Program-made: the position numbers and the translations under genes
Notes under the pieces: generated by a model
Seen by the model: only the letters and a program-made list of their open reading frames with translations
What the model was told of the DNA's origin: nothing
The model's database searches: none
From: Undaria pinnatifida
Taxonomy: Eukaryota > Sar > Phaeophyceae > Laminariales > Alariaceae
DNA: 64,000 bases
Reading direction: 5' to 3'
Assembly: GCA_012845835.1 (NCBI GenBank)
Contig: JABAKD010000027.1
Span: 10,996,790-11,060,789, forward strand
In this document: positions 32,133 to 41,945 of the stretch, piece after piece
How positions within the stretch are numbered: the first letter of the stretch is position 1
Layout: each line of letters starts with the position of its first letter

Positions 32133-33437
32133 ATGGGTGATTCGCCGGGTGCCGCGGCCCCTGCTGCCGCCAGCGCTAAAGCGAAGATACTTTGGGTGCC
32201 CGGGCCGCCGCAGCTCTCGCGAGCTCGGGGTCCTCCGGGGCGCAACCGGTTGGTGCGGCCTTGCCTTCGGATGACTGGGTCACTTGGGTCCGAAGCCGAA
32301 TTCGCACGGGTCCATAAGCGCCCCGACGACAATTATGCCGAGTTATCGGCAATCGCCTTTTCCTCCCGCGAAGCAGCGGATGCATGTACTGATCAGGTCG
32401 CTGATCTAGACATCATGGTTCGACAGTTCATGGAGAACAACTCCGGTCGGGTAGCCTTCCGAGACGACGGCGACGCTTCGGAACGGCAGCGCCAAAAAGC
32501 ATAACTCGCCACTGAACTGACCACGTGGAACAAGGTAAAGACGGCCAGGAAGCTGTGGATTATTCGCGGGCGTATCCCCCCGAACCTCGGGGACTCTCCC
32601 GCTGACCTGTAGTCGTTTGTGGGGGAGATCATCCACGTGACCGCCAACGTAGCGTCCCAGCTACGGTCTTTCAGTTCCTTTGACGTCGAGGCTTATGGGC
32701 CCCGTGTGGACGGGCCCATCGGGCATTCCCTCATGGTCGCTGACCGTCTCCACCTCTTGAGATTGGCTGTCGTTGCGATTATTTCTGTGGGTCTTTCGCC
32801 TGGGGTCGCCGACGATCTCCCCTGTCTGGCGCGGGTCAACGCCCTCGGCGACGCGTTTACGGTGGCGGTCATGGGCTTGCGTGCGCACACCTTCAACAAC
32901 TACAGCATGCTGTCCGTCCCAGAAGCGCATGCAGTGTTATGTGACATGGTTAACCGCGACATCGCTTTGTGGGTGAGTGAGCTCATGCGTGCTGCGCAGC
33001 GGTCTTCCCCTGCCATTGTCCCTCCCCCAGCTGGCACGGCGTTCGACCCCCCACCCATGCCCGCCTTCGTACGCACTATCCAAATTTGCCGCGGCGGGGG
33101 GGAGGTTCTTCGGCTCGTACTCAGCAGCATCGGTTCCGGCGCAGACAAACCCACCAAGCGGAAGGCAACCGCTCCCCCTGCTGGGTCGCCCGGGTCCAAG
33201 GAAAAGGCCAACTCAAGTCTCCCCCAGGTGTGCCGGGTGTTCGCGCGCACCGCTAAATGCAACTGGTCTCCGTGTAAGTTCCTGCACGAAGCCCCCGCGG
33301 CCTCGGCATCATCGCCATCTCCACCCGCTCGCAGGGAGGAAGGCGGTGGAAGCGTGGCGGCGGGCGGAGGGTCGCGGGCGTTGTCGTTGCGGCCGGTCCT
33401 CCCCGCGGGGGGCAACAGGAGGGGGCAAGGAGGGTAG
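32133..33437 (+). pseudogene. Gag-like protein with CCCH zinc finger, broken by two stops
   Basis: A single frame from ATG 32133 is read to 33437, with in-frame TAA at 32502-32504 and TAG at 32610-32612. Restored only in concept, it would be about 430 residues. The N-terminus is A/P-rich, the middle is mostly helical in character (the ADRLHLLRLAVVAI region near 32739), then there is a P-rich linker and a zinc finger at 33231-33287 with spacing C-x8-C-x4-C-x3-H. The end is G/R-rich. In DIRS-order elements the first gene encodes a Gag-like nucleic-acid-binding protein, and position and zinc finger fit that role. Most retroelement Gags use CCHC knuckles, so a CCCH finger is notable. It was probably joined to Pol by a frameshift near 33437. 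Confidence 0.75.
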
Positions 33438-34556
33438 AGGCGCTGGTTCTGGTTCGGTACGAAAACACGGGCCCTGCCGCCAGGTGGGGGCAACCTTTGC
33501 GGGCGCAGCTGCGGCGCCGGCGGTGGAGGTAGCGGCTGCGTCAACAATTGAGAGTGGCGGCCGCGTGTTGGGTCCAGCCTCGGGTGGCGTGGCGGCGACG
33601 TTCGCGGTTGATGGGGGCGTTGCGTCGACGGTCGGCGTTGACGGAACGCCGACCGTACCCGCAGTCCGCGGAGTCCCCGGCGGGTTGCGGGGGCGGGCGT
33701 TGGAGGCGCTGGCGAGCGAAGGCGGCGTTGGGCGAGAGCGTGTACCCGTTGCTCCGGGATCCGTCATTTTCGGGAATAGAGGTGACCACGGAGAGCGCGC
33801 GCGTGCGTGTACGGCAGTTTCGGCGAGCATTGTAGGAAGGGGCTTGTCGGTCGCTCGCGGAGACACAGTTAGCCATAGCGAACGTGTGCGACGTCCGCAT
33901 TGTGGCTGGAGGTGTGGACACGGCTCGACCGACGACGAGCGCGCGCGCGCGCAGTTGGATTCGGCGGTTGAGGCGTGGCGCGTCGCGCAGGATAGCGTAA
34001 TGCGGTCGGTATCGTCAACAGGTTCCGCGAATCTCGACGTGGTTGCCAGTGTGGGGTCGTCTCGTTTGCATGCTTGTGCCGGCAGTGTTAAATTGTTTTA
34101 CGTCCGCTGTCGGATCCGATCGCATTGCCCCCCATATTCATCCTCACATCGTTCGTCATTGGTTTGGTACCGTCAAGAACTTCCCTCGTGTTGACCAGTT
34201 GCTCCGCGTTTTGGCACCGGGCTCCCCGGTGTGTGTTGCGCGGGGGGGTAATCTGGCTGCTGAGCTTGCATAAGGTAACCAACCGAGCGTCGCCCCCCAT
34301 GCCGTTGCTGTTCACCAAAAGATATGTGTTGACGTTGGGCACGGTCGGGCTTTGGTGTTCAAGTTGAGTTACGCCTCCGATATTCCGGGTTTACGTGTTT
34401 CGCCACTGGAAGTTTCGCATCATCCACGATATCACGTTTGCGCGCGCGGGCGGCCACTCCAGCGTTAACGACGATACCGATTTTTCCTCCGCCCCCTCCT
34501 GCGAGCTCGGTCATGTATTTCGGGATGTGTTGTTACGGGTGTTGTTTTCGCGGTAG
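33438..34556 (+). pseudogene. Pol N-terminal region, before the RT core
   Basis: Coding character continues after Gag in another frame (about 33438-34194): an A/V/G-rich low-complexity segment, then a more ordered region ending near 34090. It then passes to a second frame, where NFPRVDQLLRVLAPGSPVCV (near 34178) is followed by TAA at 34271-34273. That frame continues as GNQPSVAPHA, GRALVFKLSY and IPGLRVSPLEV, to about 34410. A third frame gives RIIHDITFARAGGHSSVNDD (from about 34413) and meets TAG at 34554-34556. The blocks GRALVF, IPGLR-SPL and R-I-I-H-D-I-T-F resemble the segment that precedes the RT palm in DIRS-order elements. At least two frame changes and two stops are visible. Confidence 0.6.
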
Positions 34557-35900
34557 TTGCACGGTCCCACAGCTAGAATCGTCCACTGCCGCGTTGACGT
34601 GAAAGACGCCTATCGTCAAGTCTTAGTTGACCCGGTAGGGGCGACGGTGTTTGGGTACGCGGTGGGCGGATACGTCGTTGTGGATCTTCGCTTGCATTTC
34701 GGGTGGCGTAATAGTCCCGGGATCTGGGGGCTGATGGCTTCTGCGCTGGAACATTCCCACACCTACTCTACGTTTAAAAATGCGGCTGTTTCCCCACAAG
34801 GGGCGGCTGCCGTCGAACATGTGCGTCTTGCCCCGCCGCGGTGGGGTTCAGTGACGTCCCTCCCTTGCGGTTGTCGAACCGTGCCCGGTAGCGGCGGCTA
34901 CGCCGGGAGTCGTTTTTTCGTGCGGTACTACGTAGACGATGGCATTCTTGTCGAGGTTCAGTGGTGGCCGGACGATCGTCGCTGTATGCGGGCTGTGCAG
35001 TCATTGGCGTCGGACCACATTCGCTTGTTGGGCGTACGTGGCGCGTCCGACCTTCCTCTGTTGTCCGCCAGCAAAATCACTACCTGGGACACGCGTCTCG
35101 AAGTGCTGGGCTGGTTGGTGGATACAGAGGCGCTTACAGTGACGGCACCGCCACACAAGCGCCTCAAGCTGCGATTGCTTTTAGCAGAGTGGCCCTCGAC
35201 TCGCACCCATACTTCAGCGAAGCAGGTGTCGCAGTTGGCGGGCTTCCTCATGCACATCTCGTTTGCCGTGCGTCCCGGGTCTTTCTTCGTGCGGTTGTTG
35301 GCTTCGGTTGGGATGCCGCGCATCGCTGCCGGTGATCACTTCGCTGGCCGAATGGCCAATCCGGGGCGGCGTGTTGCCCTTGGGCCCGAGTTCCATGCGG
35401 ATCTCGAGTTCTGGCGGTGGTTTGTGGACAAAGGTGTTGACGCGCGCGGCGGGGTGCTGTCGGCGCCGATATATCATTTGTTGGAGCGCCCGGCACAACG
35501 TACGTTGTTGTCGGACGCGTCCAAAACCGCCGTCGGGGGATATTGTCTCGAAACCGGTGTTTACTGGAGCTATGATCTCACAGCCCAGGAACAGTCACGG
35601 TTTTGCGGCTCGAGTAAGTCCGTCCGCGGGGTGGACGACTTATCTATCATCGTGCTTGAAGTTTTGGGCATGGTTGTGTCGGCCTTTTTATTAGTGTCTT
35701 CGTGTGCCGATCGACCGTCAGCGACGGGAGATTGTGCTTTGTAGCGGGGAGACAACGAGTATGCCGTGCATTGGGTGCGACGGTGTCGGGGGGGGCTGGA
35801 ACCGCGTTCCGGTGCCCTAATGCGTCTCCTCGACGTTCTCGAAGTTTCATCCTGATAGCATTTCGAGGCCACGCATGTGCGCGTGGTATCCACAACGATG
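34557..35900 (+). pseudogene. DIRS-type reverse transcriptase and RNase H
   Basis: An open frame of 395 codons (34557-35744) is continuous with the TAG-interrupted segment upstream. RT motifs in order: RVDVKDAYRQV (palm, first catalytic Asp) near 34590, FGWRNSPGIW near 34698, and the catalytic box YVDD at 34929-34940 in RYYVDDGILVEV; then LGWLVDTEALTV near 35107. RNase H motifs follow: SDASKTAVGGY (Asp at 35514-35516), the LEVLG segment near 35654, and GDNEYAVHW just after TAG 35742-35744 (Asp near 35751). A double stop, TGA TAG, lies at 35853-35858. HNDAADGISRW, in another frame near 35893, closes the domain. Catalytic residues are intact, so the inactivation is by stops and frame changes only. 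Confidence 0.88.
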
Positions 35901-37129
35901 CCGCCGACGGTATCTCTCGCTGGGATCGCGGCTCCGTTCTTGATAATTTGCGCGCCGTTCGTCCCAACATCCCGTGGCAGGTTCGGGAACTGGGGACCAT
36001 CGGTATTTCTCTATGTACTTCGGTGTTGACCTCGGACTCGTGCAGCACGCCGTTGCGGCCTCGTCTGAACGACCTTATTTGGGGCATTTTGGAGCATGGG
36101 TAGACTTTCGGGTACGTGCTGGTGTTCCCGTCTTTCTTGATTGCGGCAATGACGATATGGCCAACGTGTGGCATTTGTTCGAATACGTAGGATACGCGTT
36201 CGCTACGAAGAAATTGCGGTCGGCGACTATCGAAAGCCATTTGTCGGCCATCAAGTTTTTTCATCGCATTTCACACGGTTTCGAGCTCGACACAACTCAC
36301 CCCGTCATCGCGAGCGCCCTCAAAGGTGCGGCGCGCTCGCGTGCCGAAGTGGGTAATCAGGCGACCGTGCGTCGGCCAGTGTCGTTGGCTATGTTGCTTG
36401 CTGGCGAATCTTTAATCCCTGCTTGGCGTAACGGGGGACGCGTGTTGTGGCTTGCGTTGTGTGAGTCGTTTTGTTTTTCAACCCCGCGCGTCCGAAATGT
36501 TCGCGAAAACCCGGTCGAGCATCCACGAAACGTATTGTGTACGGCGGGCAGACGTGGCTTTCTTTCGCGGTCAGGTACAGCTGGGGGTGGCGCAATGGTC
36601 AACAGCCGACTGCGTCGAGGTTCCACTTCGTGGGTCTAAGGGCGACCAGTTGCGCAAAGGAGCGGTTATTTCACGCGTTCGGGCGGGTTCACCAAGGCCC
36701 GTGGGGGCCGGTGGCGGTGCTGTCGATCTTATGCTCGAGTTGATGTCTCGTTTTTTGTTTTTGCCCTCATCGGCTCCCCTCGTGGCGTGCGGCAGTGGTG
36801 ATGGTAGATGGTCTATGTGGACGAAACAACAAGCGGCGGTAGCCCAGCGAGAAGTGGTTGCGTTGGCGGGCATGCGGGCGGATGAGCTCGCCTTGCACTC
36901 CCTCAGGATTGGTAGCGCAACGCACTTATCAGCAGGGGGTGCCTCCCCAGAGACGTTGCAACGGGAGGGCCGGTGGCCGTCTGATGCCTACAAGGCGTAC
37001 GTTCGTAGCCACTGGAAGGATGCCAGCCAAATAGCAAATTTAATGGCCCAGGGGATGGGTAACGGGATCCAGCCGGGGCAGGGTACGGATTGGGGGCTAG
37101 TTAACCCCATTCCACAGCTGGAGGAATAG
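35880..37129 (+). pseudogene. DIRS-type tyrosine recombinase, frameshifted
   Basis: This enzyme would join the circular DNA copy to the chromosome. The N-terminal part starts in one frame (SRWDRGSVLDNLRAVRPN near 35914) and changes near 35990 to the frame giving the SAM-like core-binding domain (LRSATIESHLSAIKFFHRIS near 36217). A second change between 36452 and 36480, in a T-rich run, leads to QPRASEM, which carries the box I Arg (36485-36487). Box II is H-S-L-R (His 36896-36898, Arg 36905-36907), followed by GRW (Trp 36974-36976) and the candidate nucleophile Tyr in AYVR (36998-37000). The set R, H-x-x-R, W, Y is complete. The second part alone is open for 226 codons and ends at TAG 37127-37129. 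Loss is by indels, not active-site change. Confidence 0.88.
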
Positions 37130-37281
37130 AAGTCGACGTAACTACTTCAGCTGATACGCAGCCTCATCATTGTGCGAAGCGGATAGAAAGCAGTTGGATT
37201 TTGACGTGCGCATTCTAGGGGTACAGCAAAGGGGGTAGGGGAGGGACGCAATGCGTCTGTAAGCTGAGCCAAATATCATTA

Positions 37282-37463
37282 GTGGAGGCTGGCGTCGAAA
37301 GCGCGACATTGCCAGTTGGGATGGAACTTGACTCAGGGTTACGGACAATAGCGTGGGGCTGCTGTTGCAGCAACCCCGGGGGCCTGCCCCTCTCTCCTCC
37401 CCCCCGTGCTCCGAGCGGGGGGTGCGCAATAATATGATACAACTTGGAAAGCAAAATACAAAG
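37282..37463 (+). repeat. B1 split direct repeat
   Basis: 182 bases beginning GTGGAGGCTGGCGTCGAAAG and ending AAAATACAAAG, where it joins A2. It matches B2 with about a dozen differences, including a CTGG duplication in B2. The G/C-rich middle (CCCCGGGGGCCTGCC, and CTCCGAGCGGGGGG downstream) could fold and may act as an RNA end signal. That is inference. Confidence 0.88.
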
Positions 37464-37695
37464 CGTATTATTGTCGAGGCGCGAGAAAATACGGGTTTTG
37501 TATGTACGGAAGAAGTTTGGGGTTACTGCACGTTGACCAATGAGATCAACGCGGGTGGTTACTTGTACTTGTCCTGGTATAGCAAAGGGAACCTTGGATC
37601 AGTTTGCCTTGTTGCTGACTAGCAAGCGAAACACGCAGAGAAGAGAGAAGCATCGTCAGCAAGACAAGGTCAAGGTGTGATAGACTGGCTGATTT
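37460..37695 (+). repeat. A2 split direct repeat
   Basis: 236 bases matching A1 without gaps. Its first AAAG is shared with the end of B1, the junction expected when the ends of a circular intermediate are copied. Confidence 0.9.
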
Positions 37696-38319
37696 CCCAC
37701 CCACCCGCCCGTGCTTTTGAGGGCGTCAGTGGAAGGGGACTGAGACGGTCGCAGCAACGCGGGAGAGTGTTCGTTGCTGTTAGCTACACGTACCTAGGGG
37801 GCGGTATGCAGCCGCCCGGGTGTCGTAGATTGCGCATTCAATTTCAATTTACGTGTGGTGCTCAGGGTTCCTCTTTGTGTCATCAGAGTAGCGCGCGCAC
37901 GTCTCCAAGCTGGAGGTGCGCCCTTTTTTTTATCTCCTTCGGGGAGCTGCATGGTGCAATGCAGGCGTTGGTGCGATGTCGGTTTGCTACCGTGCTTCGC
38001 GAACATACACGCATGTTTCCACGCTGGAGGTGCGCCCATTCTTCCTTGTATGGAATTGCACTATGCTGTGCAGATGTTGTGTGATGACGGATGCTAATGA
38101 GCAGGCGCAGTGGTTTGGTCCCACACTTAGCTCGGTACTAGCGCAATCTGAAACTGCAGGAGAGAGAGTTGTCCGTAATAGTGCGGCTTGGCCGTGAAGT
38201 ACATATGTATACTGGCGTCATGTATATATTATGATACTCCTCTAGTACATGATATTGGCGTTAGATGTGTCGTTTGTGCTTGTGCTGAGTGCCATGTTTA
38301 TTTTCTGTGAGTCTTTCAG
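37696..38319 (+). other. spacer between A2 and B2
   Basis: About 620 bases without an assignable gene. A motif CTGGAGGTGCGCCC occurs twice (about 37910 and 38023) in a diverged direct repeat of roughly 115 bases. A 135-codon frame (37677-38084) has no recognised product. Confidence 0.5.
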
Positions 38320-38505
38320 GTGGAGGCTGGCTGGCGTCGAAAGCTCGACATTGCCAGTTGGGATGAAACTTGACTCAGGGTTACGGACGATAGCGTGGAG
38401 CTGCTGTTGGAGCAGCCCCAGGGGCCTGCCCCTCTCTCCGCCCCCCTGTGATCCGAGCGGGGGGTCCGCAATAATATGATACAACTTCAAAAGCAAAATA
38501 CAAAG
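38320..38505 (+). repeat. B2 split direct repeat (right end)
   Basis: Matches B1 and ends with AAAATACAAAG at 38505, after which the flanking sequence begins GCAGCATTTCG. This defines the right end of the element. Confidence 0.88.
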
Positions 38506-40191
38506 GCAGCATTTCGACCATTTCAGAATGCTGGTCGGCATTTTTTGCCTCATTTCCTCTTATACCACTGTGCATTGGATATTATAGCTAAATCCATTCT
38601 TGGATTCGCATTTTATGACTGCATTGTTCAACCATACCCATCGGTCTAACACAGTAACGAAGCAGATGACACCAACCCATCGGCGTCCGGACATCGCGGA
38701 AAACTGGGTCGCAAAATGCAAGTACGACGACTAACTAACATAGGGGGGGTAGGAGCGTTTCTGCCTGGTCTGTCATCTACTTCAAGAACCTTTGACGGTG
38801 CACCGCATACATTACACGACACCACCGCTCACCAAGTGTCATTGTTGTTTGTTTATCTGGTTCGCAAATTTTTAGCCACCTCTCTTGTTACATTTTTCGA
38901 TTTTGCAGCCCAACACGTGTAAAAAAAGGTTTTATTCACCCTCAGCGACCTTCTCCAATAAAAGCCGTGGTCGCACAGGTTTCTCCTCTATGCTCCCTCA
39001 GTGTGTGTTGTGTTGTCTTCACATCAAACCTTTTTCCCCAATGGTACGCGGGGTAACGATGGCACTGGTTGGTACCGGACGGAAATCGTTAAGCCCGCCG
39101 CGGGCGGAAATATTTTGGGAAGACCTATTCCAAGACACGTAGTGTTTCTTCAAGGGGTTTGGGCTGTTGGGTGACGGTGTTGGTTCTATATTATGTTGGG
39201 TCTGAGATATGATTGAACAAACAATTGGGGCAGGTTCCCAGTACACATGATAAGGAGCCGATTGCATGCATAGAAGAGATCGCAAGGGTAAGGACAGGAA
39301 GAGTGGAAGAGGCCGGTGCCAGTTTTCCCAACTAGGTGTGGAGGAGTGTGTGCGCAGTGTCGTGTTGGGACAGAAACTTCAGCAGTGTGTCATGTTGTGC
39401 CATGCCTGTAGCCAGTAAATACTGGCCGTGCCATGTGCCATGTGCCATGCCAGTAGTCCGTACATACTGGCGTATTTATTGCTGTCTGAGAATCGAGCCT
39501 GTAAAAGCCCTTACATTCGAGAACGGGGGACTGCCCGCCACCTCAACCTGCTGCGTATCAACGTTGGCTCTGCGGACGCCTCTGCTGTCATTGAATCTGC
39601 GAATTCTAACGCACGAATTAGAACAGCACACGGTCAGAATACAAGCTGCCAGTGTATGTACCAGCCGTATGTAGCTGGTATCTGACAGGCGTGCCTGTAG
39701 AAACCTCAGCTTGTTTAAGGGGTTAGGGTGGAGGGTGGGACCACCACCAAGATGAAATAACCTAACGTAGCGTTATATCACGGCCGCCCCACCGACGCTT
39801 GTCTGTGCTGTTTTGGTTTCTTCTTCTGCTGAGTCTAACGCACCAAATATAATATAAATATGCCAATATATACCGCTGGCAAATACTGGCCGTGTATATC
39901 TGTTGTCTGGAGAAACGTCCTGTTGAACCTCAGCAGTGCATTGGAGTATTACCATATGGAGAGGGACCACCACAGACGAACCTAGGTTAGCCTGCTGTTG
40001 CGGGATATCCGGACATCCATGCTGTTGTTGCTTGTGCTGAGCCTGATAAAAACACACCATGAATCAAACGAAACTGTCAATGTAATCTGACGATATGTGC
40101 TGGCCGTATAGACTACATGTTGCCGTAAGAGGGACACGCCCGTGGAAGAGTACCATCGTTCAATGTGGAAGAAAAGACCGCCACCACGCCG
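38506..40191. other. unassigned sequence
   Basis: No gene recognised. Short repeats TGCCATGTGCCATG and AGTARATACTGGC/GTAYATACTGGCG cluster at 39395-39480, with a further variant near 39885 (GCAAATACTGGCCGTG), probably an old minisatellite remnant. Confidence 0.4.
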
Positions 40192-41100
40192 GACGAACGC
40201 GGTCAACCCACCCTTTCCTGTTTGTTGGCCACAAAACATGTCGTTAACTGCCCGTCGCCACATCGTGATTTTGTCAACCTTGCGATTTTATCAAGTCGCT
40301 CACGGCAAGCTTGCGGCGACACGCGAATCGTCAATGGCGCCGGTTTATAAATCGGCTCGCAACAGTCGCGTAGATGTATGTCCACCTATTTATAAGGGCA
40401 AGACGAACACGTTGACCCTACCCTTTCTTGTTTGTTCGCCACAAACTTGTCGTTGAGGGCCCGTCGGCATATCGTCAATTTTTTTTTTTACGGTTCTTTC
40501 ACGTCGCCCATGGCATGCTTGCAGCGCAACGCCACTTGTCACAATAGCGGCGGTATATAAATGGGTGTACAACCGTCGCGAAATTAGCTGTCCACTGATC
40601 GACATGGGGGCGACGAACGCATTGAATCCACCCTTTCTTGTTTGGTCGCCATGAAACATGTCATTGACGGCCCGTTGCCACACCGTGATTCTTCTCAACG
40701 TCATGATATTTTCATGTCGCCCGCGGAATGCTGGCAGCGCAACGTTACTTGTCAATGGAGCCCGTATATGAATTGGCGTCCAACCGTTCTGTATTTGTTA
40801 CTCATCGATGGGGGGGCGACGAACGCATTGAACTCCCCTTTTCTTGTCTGTATACCGCGAGAGATGTTGCCGACCACCCGTCGCGACATCGTCATTCTTT
40901 AACTTTACGATTTTCTTACGACGCCTATAGCTAACTTGCAGCGCAACGCGACTCGTCAATGACGCCGCTATGTAAATGAGCGCCCAATACTGCTGAGTGC
41001 ACAGGGGCGGTGAACGATTTGAACTCACTATTTATTGTCTGTACGCCGCGAGAAACGCCGTTAGCTGCTCGTCGCAACATCGTTATTTTTTCTAAACGTG
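40192..41100. repeat. 210-bp tandem satellite, about 4.5 units, with a TATA-like block
   Basis: GACGAACGC or a variant marks unit starts at 40192, 40402, 40612, 40818 and about 41011 (periods 210, 210, 206, 193). Each unit continues with CACCCTTTCTTGTTTG, CGCCACAAAACATGTC, GCCCGTCGCCACATCGT, TTGCAGCGCAACG, GTCAATGGCGCC and a TATA-like block (TTTATAAAT, TATATAAAT, TATATGAAT, ATGTAAAT) next to GGCGYNCAACCGT. Divergence rises to the right. The conserved AT block at one position in every unit resembles a promoter array, but no attached gene is seen. Confidence 0.85.
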
Positions 41101-41477
41101 CTTAAACCAACTTGAATGTGAGACGTTGGTGTTCCACTAAGATACAGAATGTGGTAGACACTGCCGTACTGGTACAGACCATCCAGGAGCATCTAGCAGC
41201 CCCCCCCCTCCTAAACGAAACAAAAGCTTACTAAATAACAGTCGCACACATACACGTATTTACTGCGCAGGAGTACAACAGGCAACTATACGCACATCAC
41301 ATTTACCCAAACGAAAGAAGCACCGACAACACCCTTCACCGGATTTAAAATTAACGCCACGCCCGTCCAATTTCCACAATACCTACCAGCATGCTCCGCC
41401 CTCGCACAACCCAACCCAAACTCGGTGGCAGGCGTGCTCGGCAGGTGACCTGTACGACACATGAGACAAAACGAATC
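41101..41477. other. unassigned sequence
   Basis: Contains a short C run (about 41202) and nothing recognisable. Confidence 0.4.
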
Positions 41478-41945
41478 TCAAACGTACCCTGCCGAACTGA
41501 TCGAATCGCCGGAGCAACAGGTTTTTACACCAGCAGCGGCTGCAGAAGCGAGGTCTGTCTGGCGAACATTCAAAGCGCCAAGTGGGTGTTTGTCTTCGTC
41601 GATACCGTCGACCATGATGTCTAACGAACGGCGGTTCATGACTTCGTTCTCGGTCTCGTTGGTGAGCGTTACCACGAACGAGAAGCGGTCGAAACCCACG
41701 TTATTGTCCATCGCCGGATGCGCCTCTTATTCGCATGGTTCTGTTCGCGGGAGTTGAGGTTTACTCCCGACAGCTGAGGACAGGAACGGGTATTTCCGTA
41801 CTTCAGGCGCGACAGGCTTCTCAGTGGTTGGAGTCGTGTAGATGATCGGGGGTGGAGTAAGGGCCAGTGGTATCTCGGTGGTACGGGTGTGGAACGCGTG
41901 CTGTCGCCGCAGGGATGTCGTTTTGGCGGGGTGGTATTGAAACAA
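41478..41945 (-). CDS. hypothetical coding fragment with one in-frame stop
   Basis: Two minus-strand frames in the same phase (41945-41727 and 41711-41478) are separated by a single TAA. The downstream part (78 codons) reads like a real protein: VGFDRFSFVVTLTNETENEV, then MNRRSLDIMVDGIDEDKHPL and an alanine-rich end. The upstream part is T/P-rich (TTEIPLALTPPP, TTPTTEKPVAPE). I do not recognise a family. It may be an exon, a pseudogene or part of a retroelement polyprotein. Another minus-strand frame (41669-42292, 207 codons) overlaps and looks less protein-like. Confidence 0.3.

Larger units (their letters stand above)
31744..38505 (+). mobile_element. tyrosine-recombinase retrotransposon with split direct repeats (PAT/Ngaro-like)
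   Basis: This 6,762-base element has the arrangement A1 (31744-31979), coding region, B1 (37282-37463), A2 (37460-37695), spacer and B2 (38320-38505). B1 and A2 overlap by AAAG, which is also the first four bases of A1 and the last four of B2, so both outer ends and the internal junction agree. Split direct repeats of this form mark the PAT and Ngaro branches of DIRS-order elements, which replicate through a circular DNA joined by a tyrosine recombinase and lack LTRs, a DDE integrase and target duplications. Coding order is Gag, pre-RT, RT, RNase H, tyrosine recombinase. Every gene is interrupted, so this copy is dead, but all key motifs are readable. Confidence 0.9.

Noticed and set aside
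32977-33400. First part of a 405-codon frame overlapping Gag
   Set aside because: Upstream of about 33430 it is a shadow of the Gag frame, which carries the zinc finger. Only its later part is credited as Pol N-terminal sequence.
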